Positions 10,815 through 19,499 of a stretch of DNA of 64,000 nucleotides are shown in pieces (position 1 is the first letter of the stretch; every line of letters begins with the position of its first letter). This DNA is from Symbiotaphrina buchneri (lineage: Eukaryota > Ascomycota > Symbiotaphrinales > Symbiotaphrinaceae). The notes beneath the pieces are model-generated. The model searched no databases. It was not told the DNA's origin and saw only the letters and a list, made by a program, of their open reading frames with translations. The position numbers and the translations under genes are program-made. Location of the stretch: the NCBI GenBank assembly GCA_001599915.1, contig BCIG01000012.1:1-64000 (forward strand), written 5' to 3'.

Positions 10815-11912
10815 ATGACGATCCCTGCGCCCACAATTCCCATCATCGACATCTCGCCGTGGCTTCAGCAGCCCAGCAGCGCCGAGGAGCGCGCGCAAGT
10901 CGTCGCCGCCGTGCGCTCGGCATGCATGACCTACGGGTTCTTCCAACTCGTCGGCCACGGCGTGCCGCTCGCGCAGCAACGGCACATCCTCGAGCTCGCG
11001 CGCACGTTCTTCGCGCTGCCCCTGCCGCAGAAACAGGCGCTTGCGATTAATAGCCCGTCGGGGAGAGGCTATGAACGCGTCGGCGGGCAGACGCTGCAGG
11101 AGGGCGCGCAGCCGGATTTGAAGGAAGTGAGTTGAGCGCACTGGCGCTCTGCCTCTAGGACCGGAGGGACGCGATTGACTTGTTGGCTGCGTAGGGGATA
11201 TATACTGGCAAGGAAGTGTCGCCGGGTGATCCACTGGCCGAGACGTTCCTGTACGGGCCGAATCACTGGCCGGATCTACCGGAAGAAGAGTTCCGGAAGC
11301 CGGTGATGGAGTACAGAGACCGAATGCTGCAGGTGGCGTCTGAGATCATCAGAATCCTCGCCGCCGGCCTGCCGTACGCCGATCATGTCTTCAACGAATA
11401 CATACACGACCCGGTCGCGAATCTAAAGCTGCTGCACTACCCGCCCACAAGTGCGGACAACCAGCTCGGAGGTAATTTGTTCCCCGCCATCGTCTCCTCC
11501 TATCGGTATGAAAGAGGATAGTGTAACAGGTCACTGACTTGTTGATGACATAGCCGGAGCGCACACCGACTTCGGCGGCATTACCATCCTGCTCCAGCAC
11601 CCATCGCAAGCGGGGCTGGAAGTACTCTACCCACCGACGAATACGTGGATCCCAGTCCCGGCAGCGGAGGATACGTTTATTGTCAACGTGGGCAATGTGC
11701 TCAATATGTGGACCAAGGGACAGTATAGGAGCGCTGTGCATAGAGTTATCAATAAGACCAGGGCGGATAGGTATAGCGTGCCGTTCTTCTACCATGGGAA
11801 CCTTGGGACGAAATTGACGCCCCTTGATGGGGTAATAGAGGATGGACAGCATGTGGAGACGATCGGGGAGCATATTCAGGGTAGGTTCAAAAAGGTGGAT
11901 AATAAGGGTTGA
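10815..11912 (+). CDS. 2-oxoglutarate/Fe(II) oxygenase, isopenicillin N synthase-like, three exons
   Basis: Exons 10815-11126, 11195-11471 and 11554-11912 give 315 residues. The N-terminal DIOX_N block reads IPIIDISPWLQQ with the typical YGFFQLVGHGVP. The catalytic block has GAHTDFGGITILLQ (first iron His and Asp), SAVHRVINK (distal His) and DRYSVPFF (the RxS pair that holds 2-oxoglutarate). This is the family of thymine 7-hydroxylase, gibberellin oxidases and IPNS. The presence of RxS points to a 2-oxoglutarate user. It sits between an MFS transporter and an NCS1 nucleobase permease, so oxidation of a nucleobase or its side chain is plausible but not shown. The last few residues (FKKVDNKG) look less conserved. 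Confidence 0.88.
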
Positions 11913-12505
11913 GCTGGAGTCCGGATTTTACGAGGAAATGTTGAGGTATGGCGGTCATGAGGAGCTTGATGTTTGGATATGTACAAAACAGGATGACTAG
12001 CCAAGTCAAATAGAAATTCAATGGAGCTTGTCATGAAGCAAGATCGAAGAAGAGGTCACATGAAAGACCTATCTTCTGCTTGGATATCAACGCCGTACGA
12101 AGCTAGAGGCTGTACGCCTCTTTGCCACAATAACGATCTTCTTCAACAGTCTACAGGTCTGTCGGTATTGGCCATAAAACTGGCTGGTGCAGAGATTGCA
12201 GGGATCCTGATAACCCTGCTTATCGTAGTCCCACTAGATGTGAAGCCATTGGACCGATAAGATGGGATCGATGTGGCAACCTCCCGTATCGGGTAATTCT
12301 GTCCCTCTTTTCGGCCGAAGCCGACACTTGCAGGCTTATCAAATGACGGACTTTCCGAGGCAAAGCTTGAGGATACAGGTAATACCGTTGATAATGATAA
12401 TAAAGAAAATGGCGCAGTCTCGGGTACTTGATCTTGATAAAGTCCCGGTCGAGAGCCTCTTTCCTTGGCTTCCATCGTTGCAGTCACCTTTTGCAGTCGC
12501 ACGAC
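11913..12505. other. intergenic, promoter of the NCS1 gene
   Basis: About 590 bases. The right half holds an unusually dense GATA cluster, described separately. The left half has no recognisable feature. Confidence 0.5.
12208..12440. promoter_or_regulatory. cluster of seven HGATAR motifs
   Basis: TGATAA at 12208, TTATCG at 12220, CGATAA at 12255, TTATCA at 12336, TGATAA at 12389 and at 12395, and TGATAA at 12435, all within 300 bases of the NCS1 ATG at 12506. Multiple closely spaced HGATAR motifs are the known layout of AreA-activated permease promoters in Aspergillus. The motifs are seen directly; AreA control is inferred. Confidence 0.6.
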
Positions 12506-14305
12506 ATGTCTCTTACACGCATTTCGGACTTCCTCCAGGTGCCTGTGCGCCCCGGAGGGGTTTCCTCCGTCTGGGTATGTCTTGACTTGCCAAAATATAT
12601 CTCCGCAAACTGTCTGAAGCGGCCAACTAACAAGCAGTCCAGATCAACGATGACATCCGGCCGCTACCGCCGTCACGCCGCAAATGGGACAAATATGCCT
12701 ATATCTCCTTCTGGGCAATCAACCAGATCTGCCTCAGCAACTGGCAGGTCGGGGCGTCGCTAGTAGCCGTCGGACTATCGGTATGGCAGACAATGATCGC
12801 CGTCATCGTCGCCAAAATCATCATCGCCGCCGTGGCCGTGGCGAACGGCATGGTCGGTGCCGAATGGCACATTGGCTTCCCGGTCTTCTCGCGCGTCATC
12901 TGGGGCATGTACGGGTCGTACCTCGCGATGCTGCAGCGCATTGTGCTCGGGCTCGTATGGTTCGCCGTACAATCCTGGACAGGCGGGCTGTGCATCACGG
13001 TCATCCTAGCGTCTATCTTCCCGACATTTCAAAACATGAAGAACACCCCCCCAGCCTCGGCGAATATGACTACGCAGGAGTTCATCGGCTGGATCCTCTA
13101 CAATGTCCTGACGATCCCAATGCTCTACGTCCCGCCGGAGAAGAGCCGGAAGCTGCTGATGTGGATGAACGTCGTCTCCTTCACCACGCTCACCTGCATG
13201 ATGATCTACCTGCTCGCGCACGCCCACGGTGCAGGGCCGCTCCTCTCGGCTCCCGCCACAGTGCAGAGTGGCAGTCAGCTGGGCTGGGCGATCGTGCAGG
13301 GTATCACGACCGTCATCGGATCGATCGCAGTGGGCCTGACGAACCAACCCGACTACTCGCGGTTCGCCCGCCAGCCCGGTGACCAGGTCTTCGGCCAGTG
13401 GTTCTCCATCACGTTCTTGGGCGCGCTGCTGCCGCTGTTCGGATGTCTGGCCACCAGTGCGACGCAGGGGCTTTACGGCCAGGCTATATGGAACCCGCCG
13501 GATATCGTCCAACTCTGGCTTACGAATGACTATGGCCCAAAGTCTAGAGCGGCCGCTTTCTTCTGTGGAGTGGGGCTTGTAGTGTGCCAGTTGGCCATCA
13601 ACACGTATGTCTCCCATTCGAATAGAGCCATCTCACTCTCCATTCGAATATGCACATCATTGCTGACATGAACCCAGCATCGACAACGCCTTCTCCGCCG
13701 GCATGGACCTCAGCGGTCTGTTCCCGAAATACATCAACATCCGACGAGGCGCGTACATCGCGCTCGTCATCTCCATCGCCATGTGTCCGTGGGAACTGCT
13801 CGCGTCAGCGGGGACCTTCATCAGCGTCATGTCGGCGTACTCAGTCTTCCTAGGCCCGATGTGCGGGATCCAGATCTGCGACTACTTCATCATCCGCCGG
13901 CGGCGCATCAAGCTCTCGGACCTATACACCATCGACAAGACCGGCTTGTACTACTACACGGCCGGGCTGAACTGGCGCGCGTTCGTGGCGTGGGTCGTGG
14001 GCTTCGCGCCGCAGTTGCCCGGCTTTGTGGCGAATGTCAATACGAGTGTCACGGTGCCGACTGCGAGCATGCGCATGTACTATCTCTGCTACCCGCTGGG
14101 CTTTGCGATTAGTTTCCTGCTCTATTGGGGGTTCAATGTCATTGCACCGCCGAAGGGCGCGGGAGAGTATGATGAGGTGGATTATTTTGGCACGTTTACG
14201 CCGCAGGAAGCTGAGAAGTTGGGCGTTGCGCCGGCTCAGCCTACTGTGGGGTTGGAGGTTGTTGATGAGTACAATAAGGCTACCGATGGGGAGGCGAAGG
14301 TCTAG
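12506..14305 (+). CDS. NCS1 nucleobase/nucleoside/allantoin permease (Fur type), three exons
   Basis: Exons 12506-12574, 12643-13604 and 13678-14305 give 552 residues. The Fur-type signature INDDIRPLPPSRRKW spans the first splice junction, followed by a 12-helix NCS1 core: SFWAINQICLSNWQVG (helix 1), NGMVGAEWHIGFPV, GLTNQPDYSRFAR, and GPMCGIQICDYFIIRRR near helix 9-10. Family members move uracil, allantoin, uridine, thiamine or related compounds with protons or sodium at the plasma membrane. Specificity cannot be read safely. It is followed 400 bases downstream by a deaminase on the same strand, which fits uptake then deamination of an amino-purine or similar base. The promoter has seven GATA sites, indicating nitrogen control. 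Confidence 0.92.
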
Positions 14306-14705
14306 ATGGAGTGCATTGCCTGTGTTCGGCTCTAGATGTTATAGATTGCAGTCATTTGAGAAGTGTTTAAATAATAGAGTACATACTCCAAACTACAGGA
14401 ATCGGGAAGCCTAGGTATGAATGACAATCTGGAGCATTACTCCTTTATACATGTATACGGGCGATAGCATTTCAGTCTGAGATAGTTGTTTCCTTTTGAA
14501 AGCAGCTCTGTGGAGTTTCAACTCTAGGACGCACACCCCCACTTGTGATATGTTTCCACATTTGGGGGTTGCAAGCCGATACCGATAAGAGCCCGAATTA
14601 TCCCACAACCTCATGTTTTGGACCACTCGTCAACCTGTCTCCCTAAGGCAAGGTGAGGTAGTTACCTGCAGACCTCTCATCGGCATCCTTGCCTCCAGTC
14701 CCACC
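14306..14705. other. intergenic with one GATA motif
   Basis: About 400 bases between the permease and the deaminase. CGATAA at 14583-14588 lies about 120 bases before the deaminase ATG. No gene seen. Confidence 0.45.
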
Positions 14706-15758
14706 ATGGCGTCCCCCAGTGCCCTCAAATCCTTCATCTCCAACCTCCCCAAGACCGAATTTCACGTACATATCGAAGGCACCCTCAGCGCCTCTCTCCG
14801 ACTCCAGCTCAGCGCTAAACACCACATCCCCCTCCCAGGGGGCGCGCGCAGTTCCTCCGACCTGCTCGCCTTATACACCTTCCACGATCTACCCAGCTTC
14901 CTCGCCATCTACTACAGCGGCATGGCATGCCTTCGCGACGCCGACGACTTCTACGCTCTGGGCATGGGCTACTTCACGACCGCGGCCGCGCAGCGCGTGC
15001 GCTACGCCGAGATCTTCTTCGACCCGCAGGCGCACACGGCGCGTGGCGTCGCCTTTGGCACTGTTGTCGGCGGCCTGGTGCGTGCCCAGCGTGAGGCTGA
15101 GCGGACATTGGGTGTTCGCTCGAATCTTATTATGTGCTTCCTCCGCGACCAGAGTGCCGGTTTTGCTATGGCTACACTGCTCGAGGCGCTCCCATGGCGC
15201 GAGCATATCCTCGCCGTGGGACTTGATAGCGATGAGAAGGATAACCCCCCGGTGAAGTTCCAAGAGGTGTTTGCGCGCGCGCGGCAGAAGGGATTTATGG
15301 TAACGATGCATTGCGACGTCGACCAGCTGAATACGACGAAGCATATCCGGCAGTGCCTGGATGTGATTGGCGTTGATCGCATCGACCACGGGGTTAATTG
15401 CTACGATGACCCGGAGCTGGTGAAGGAAATTGTGCGTAAGGGCATCGGGCTAACGTTTTGCCCCGTCTCGACGCAGCTGTGCGCGGGCACGGCGTATCCG
15501 GAGAAGATCCGAGAGTTGGTCAAGAAGGGTGTGAAGGTCAGCTTGAACAGTGATGACCCGGCATATATGGGCGCGAATTACATGACCGAGAACTATGCGA
15601 CGATGGTGCAGGAGCTGGGCGGTGGCGTGGATGAAGTGGTGCAGTTTGCGATGATGGGCATTGATATTGCCTGGTGTAGTGAGAAGGTCAAGGAGGAGTT
15701 AAGAGAGGAGTTGGAGACGTATGTGACGGATTATGAGGAGTCTGACAACAAATTATGA
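14706..15758 (+). CDS. adenine/adenosine deaminase-like amidohydrolase with altered proton-donor motif
   Basis: Intronless, 350 residues. I chose the ATG at 14706 because of its CCACCATGG context and because MASPSALKSFISNLPK aligns with the usual start just before the metal site. Metal and substrate motifs of the ADA/Aah1 TIM barrel are present: EFHVHIEGTL (HxH), FFDPQAHT, RIDHGV and NSDDPAY (metal Asp). The motif that normally reads HAGE, whose Glu is the proton donor, here reads HCDVDQ (around 15308), so the Glu is replaced by Val with an Asp next to it. The rest resembles fungal adenine deaminases (LDSDEKDNPP, CPVSTQLC). It may therefore deaminate a different amino-heterocycle. Nearness to the NCS1 permease supports a nucleobase role. 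Confidence 0.87.
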   Translation: MASPSALKSFISNLPKTEFHVHIEGTLSASLRLQLSAKHHIPLPGGARSSSDLLALYTFHDLPSFLAIYYSGMACLRDADDFYALGMGYFTTAAAQRVRYAEIFFDPQAHTARGVAFGTVVGGLVRAQREAERTLGVRSNLIMCFLRDQSAGFAMATLLEALPWREHILAVGLDSDEKDNPPVKFQEVFARARQKGFMVTMHCDVDQLNTTKHIRQCLDVIGVDRIDHGVNCYDDPELVKEIVRKGIGLTFCPVSTQLCAGTAYPEKIRELVKKGVKVSLNSDDPAYMGANYMTENYATMVQELGGGVDEVVQFAMMGIDIAWCSEKVKEELREELETYVTDYEESDNKL

Positions 15759-15925
15759 AACGGCGGCGCTTGCATCCATTCAAAGGATCATGATGAATCT
15801 GAAAGCTATATAGTAAAAGAGCGATCAAAGTAACAATGACATGATGGACACCACCCAAGAAACCAAAGCCTTCACCCAGATCACATCTACAATCCTATCT
15901 GATGATAACTCCCGTACCGCCCGAT

Positions 15926-16855
15926 TCACCGCCGGTTCAGCGCCGCCAACGCCGGCAAATAGACGTCAATCGCATCATCCATCGTCGGATACTGCTCCCT
16001 CACATAAATCTCTCCCTTCGAACACTCCATCACCAAGCCCGTCTCCCCACCGCCAAGCACACGTTCATACGCGTTCATAATCGTACTCATCGGCGTGACC
16101 GCATCGCCCGCTACAGTCTCGGCCTCAGGAGGCACCAGCGGCGTCGGCACCAGCCCGGGACACAGCGTATTGAACGTCATGCCCAGACCGCGCAGCACCG
16201 GGTCGGCCCCGAGTGAGCGGATCAAGCCCACCACGCCGTGCTTGGAGGCGCAGTATAGCGGCACCCCCGCGAATCCGTACAGCCCTGTTTGAGAGGATGT
16301 CGCGGTGAATTTGCCCCCTGGGGGCGTGTTGGCTCGGAAATAGCTGATGGCGAGGTAGGCGGCATGGATTGGATGCTGCAAATCGAGCACGACGGTTCGC
16401 AGATCAGGAGCCGGGAGACTGGCTAGGGCGTCAAGGGGAGGAGAGGCAGCGAAGTCGAATGTGTCGGTGATGCCGGCATTGGCGGCAACTGTTCGATCAG
16501 CGTCAACCATGGACTTATCTTCCACCTACTGCCCCTGTGTTGATTCTCCTACGATGTATGCGCATCAAGGCTGCCCCTTCAATTGAGTTCACGCACCAAA
16601 ATCGATCCTCCCATGCTTCGCCCATGTCGCTGCAAATAGATCGCGCAACTCCTCCCACCGCGTGACATTTGTCTTCACAAACGTCCCCGCGCCGTCAAGG
16701 CTCGCGGCGACAGCTTCCCCGCCTGCAGTATTGACATCTGCGATCATGACATGCCAACCTTCGTTCTTCGCAACGAGGTGCTGCGCCAGGGCGGCGCCCA
16801 TGCCGGAGCCGGCGCCGGTGATGATGGCCTGGCGATAAGGGTCAGATAGGAGCAC
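15926..16855 (-). CDS. SDR family dehydrogenase (15-PGDH-like), start unresolved
   Basis: Two exons resolved: 16597-16855 and 15926-16488, intron 16489-16596; the joined product reads RIDFVAANAGI across the junction. Motifs: TGAGSGMG cofactor loop, ADVN after beta2, NAGI, and catalytic YCASKHG. C-terminal residues include PGLVPTPL, typical of SDRs resembling 15-hydroxyprostaglandin dehydrogenase. The frame at 16855 begins with a GTG, so the true start should lie upstream: an ATG near 16895-16900 (MPV) is the only candidate, but it would need a 27-nt intron, which is too short to trust. The substrate is unknown. It converges on the deaminase gene with about 170 bases between stops. Confidence 0.8.
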
Positions 16856-17324
16856 TGAAGTTTGCTAAGGGGGAGGGAAAGAGGAACGCACAACTGGCAT
16901 TCTGATGTTATTGTTTCTTTGCCAATTGGCTTTCTGGTTCTGGTTAACAAACTTCACGCTGAAGTCGATCAGTCTACTCTCGTATGATCGCGGATTCGAG
17001 GGAGGGGTAACCCAGCGAGAAGGAACTCAAAGTTGCCGCTAGACCATTACGCGCAGGTGGGCCCGGACGGGCCGGTCCGGCTTACGGAAGCAGATCATCT
17101 CAGAGCAGCCGTCTTGAGTTCATAAGGATCAAATCTTCTCTTATATGAGAGCTTGACAAAATCGAGAAAAGAAAGACGTCTGATGGATGAAGATTGGTTG
17201 CTAGGATCGATATCTCGAAGGTTTGGCGCTTTTCCTTTGGAACATTTCAAATTATGTGTACTTTGTCAGGGGTACCGGCCCCAGGGTGCGTCAGGTTACG
17301 CCTATCAAGAAAATAAGCAGATAT
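16856..17324. other. intergenic
   Basis: About 470 bases between the SDR start and the 3' end of the HeLo gene, both leftward. It must hold the SDR promoter and perhaps its first codons. Otherwise nothing recognised. Confidence 0.45.
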
Positions 17325-19145
17325 CTAGCTGTGGCTGCAACTGCGGATCAACATGAGAATGGACTCCTCTAGCTTGATACTCTCTGCAAGCTCATCATCG
17401 TCATCATCATTCACAGGGGCCACGTCTAAATTCTTGAGCCGTGGCGGGTCAAAACAGAGCAGGACCGCCTTGGCAAACGGCCAGCCGACGACGGAGCGGA
17501 GCTTGAACACAATCGAGTCTTTACTGTCTGCCTCAAGGAACTCAATCAAGGGGGCTGTACTCGTCTGGACTATGGACTTCGTGATCGCCTCCGGGGCCAA
17601 AAGTTTCTCAACCCGCTCCCAGAGTCCGATCTCCAGCAAAACCACCCCGAGCGCGTAGAGATCGAACTCTCTGTTGAAGGAGGGGCGCGAATCACCTAGT
17701 GCCTGAGGGTGCCGATACAGGTTGAGCTCCGGCGTGTCTGGAAGGGCGTCCGAAATTTGCAGTGGGCCGTCTTCTCGAGCGAACTCATAACCCGCCAGAT
17801 ACGGGCCGGTGAAAAAGCTTAAAGCAGGCCATGTCTGTGTATCGAATTGAAGTAACAGAACATTGTGAGTCCAAATGGCTTTGTGTAGCCAGCCGACTGT
17901 GTGTAACTGCAGGACTGGTTCAGCGATATCCGCGGCGAGTTTTATGAGTGCACCGTAATCGACGCGTGCCAGGGTGTGATCCTGTATGATCTCTGCCATG
18001 GACACCACGGGTTTGAGGTCGCCCGTGGACAGGCTTCTGGGAGCTGGCAAGTCAAAGACCAACCCAGATCGACCAGCTTCTGATATTAAGCCTCGGCAGT
18101 GCAGTGTATGAAAGGAGGCATCGTGAGGTTCATTCAGTAATAGCGCCAGCGATTCCACCCGTCGCGCGAGCTTTGCTGCCATTGAAGGCTCAAGCATCTT
18201 CCACTCCACTAGCACCTCATGTTTGTCGTAGTTGGCAAGCTGCCGGCCGTCTTTCAATCTTACCGAGTCGTTACGTCTCAATTTTCCGGCAATGAGTTTG
18301 ATCTGTTTCAGACGTTGTGCTCGTACCGCCTTAGGTGTCAATTTTGGTCTATCAGTCCTTTCGACCGTGTTCACAGAGTTCTGTCCGGCATTTTCACCCC
18401 CATCAATCTCATCCACACCATATTCGATACGAGCTTTCTTGAGGTGGCTCAAAGAGCTCATGTCAAGGGAGGATGCAGCGACTTGAGGCACCGTGCCGCC
18501 CGTTGGTAGGCAACAGAGCATGTCTAGCTCGTTCTTCCCTGAGTTAGAGACAATACCTCGTCGAAGAAGCGATTGCAAAGCCTGGATGATGAATTGTTGG
18601 TCTTTCCACGCTAGCATCTCAAACAACCGGTCGATAAGGGCCTTTAGCTGGTCCAAAAGTCTGTCAAACTTCTCTTTATCCGCTACAGCCCATCGGAGAC
18701 GCTTGAGAGGCCCGCTATGTGAATGCAGCACGTTTGAGGTTGCCATTTCGAACGTCGAGCGTCTTGGGAGCTTCAACAGTCTTGACAACCCCCGGACCTC
18801 CTCCTCACTAATGACCGTCTCGTCCTCAACAAGCTTGAGATGATACCTTAATTCTATAGCTGAGGTGTCCGTGAGTAACGTCTTCAGTTGACTTAAGACG
18901 TCGTTTACTCGCGTCCAATCGAGCTCGTATTGAATGTTTTGTGACGCTTTTGTCAATCCGACTCTGTCCTCCCATTCGATAAGGCGCACTTCTTCCCACT
19001 GAAGTGTCCGGCGGGCGTAGTCAGCATTTTGTCCAAATCCACGGGCCGTGGAAAGGATCGTGAAACCCTTAATGCATCCTTGAATGAGGCTGATGCCGAA
19101 CGAAATAAGGCCAGTAATAGCCGCAGCCTCGCCAAGACCCGCCAT
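17325..19145 (-). CDS. HeLo domain protein with C-terminal pseudokinase (DUF7580-like)
   Basis: Intronless, 606 residues, with the start set at the ATG at 19145 (MAGLGEAAAITGLISFG); the upstream codons begin only with GTG. Residues about 1-200 match the HeLo fold of HET-S and related fungal death effectors: a hydrophobic first helix, then a GFTILSTARGFGQNADYARR region, the counterpart of the family's FGRDYERC segment, and RLIEWEDRVGL. The C-terminal half is kinase-like: LHTVGWLHKAIWTHNVLLL sits where the catalytic loop should be but has no HRD Asp, and PYLAGYEFAR replaces DFG. DLYALGVVLLEIGLWE fits kinase helix F. So it is a HeLo plus pseudokinase, the layout of animal MLKL. HeLo domains kill by permeabilising membranes once triggered. 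It is divergent, 354 bases away, from a kinase-ankyrin gene. Confidence 0.82.
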   Translation of the reverse strand: MAGLGEAAAITGLISFGISLIQGCIKGFTILSTARGFGQNADYARRTLQWEEVRLIEWEDRVGLTKASQNIQYELDWTRVNDVLSQLKTLLTDTSAIELRYHLKLVEDETVISEEEVRGLSRLLKLPRRSTFEMATSNVLHSHSGPLKRLRWAVADKEKFDRLLDQLKALIDRLFEMLAWKDQQFIIQALQSLLRRGIVSNSGKNELDMLCCLPTGGTVPQVAASSLDMSSLSHLKKARIEYGVDEIDGGENAGQNSVNTVERTDRPKLTPKAVRAQRLKQIKLIAGKLRRNDSVRLKDGRQLANYDKHEVLVEWKMLEPSMAAKLARRVESLALLLNEPHDASFHTLHCRGLISEAGRSGLVFDLPAPRSLSTGDLKPVVSMAEIIQDHTLARVDYGALIKLAADIAEPVLQLHTVGWLHKAIWTHNVLLLQFDTQTWPALSFFTGPYLAGYEFAREDGPLQISDALPDTPELNLYRHPQALGDSRPSFNREFDLYALGVVLLEIGLWERVEKLLAPEAITKSIVQTSTAPLIEFLEADSKDSIVFKLRSVVGWPFAKAVLLCFDPPRLKNLDVAPVNDDDDDELAESIKLEESILMLIRSCSHS

Positions 19146-19499
19146 TGGGATGGATAGGCTCACTCTAGATAGAATGAACCTTAAGCCAAACTTGTGTGAT
19201 CTCGCAACAGATCGAACACGTTTGTATCACGGTTGAGAGGCCAGGGTTTTGTGTGAGGCGAGGTGGCCTGCCGATGGTCGGCGAGAGGATAACCCCGCGG
19301 CGACGGAGCTGAGAAGGTATGCAAGCCACTTTATGCAGAGGATCACATGTACGCGGAACAGACCAATCAGCGCTGGTTGCCACCCACCGCTCCATCACTT
19401 TTGCACAGCAGGCCGACGACAGCCTTCTTTTACGTGCTGAACTGTACGCCCGCCTGCTTTGAGATATCCCCATAGGTCCTCCCAACGGCTTATTAGCCG
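19146..19499. promoter_or_regulatory. shared divergent promoter of HeLo-pseudokinase and kinase-ankyrin genes
   Basis: Only 354 bases separate the two start codons (19145 leftward, 19500 rightward), so both genes probably share regulatory sequence. I do not see a clear TATA box or known operator. Confidence 0.45.

Noticed and set aside
16895-16900. ATG as start of the second SDR through a 27-nt intron
   Set aside because: An intron of 27 nt is shorter than any trusted intron in the window, so the start was left open.
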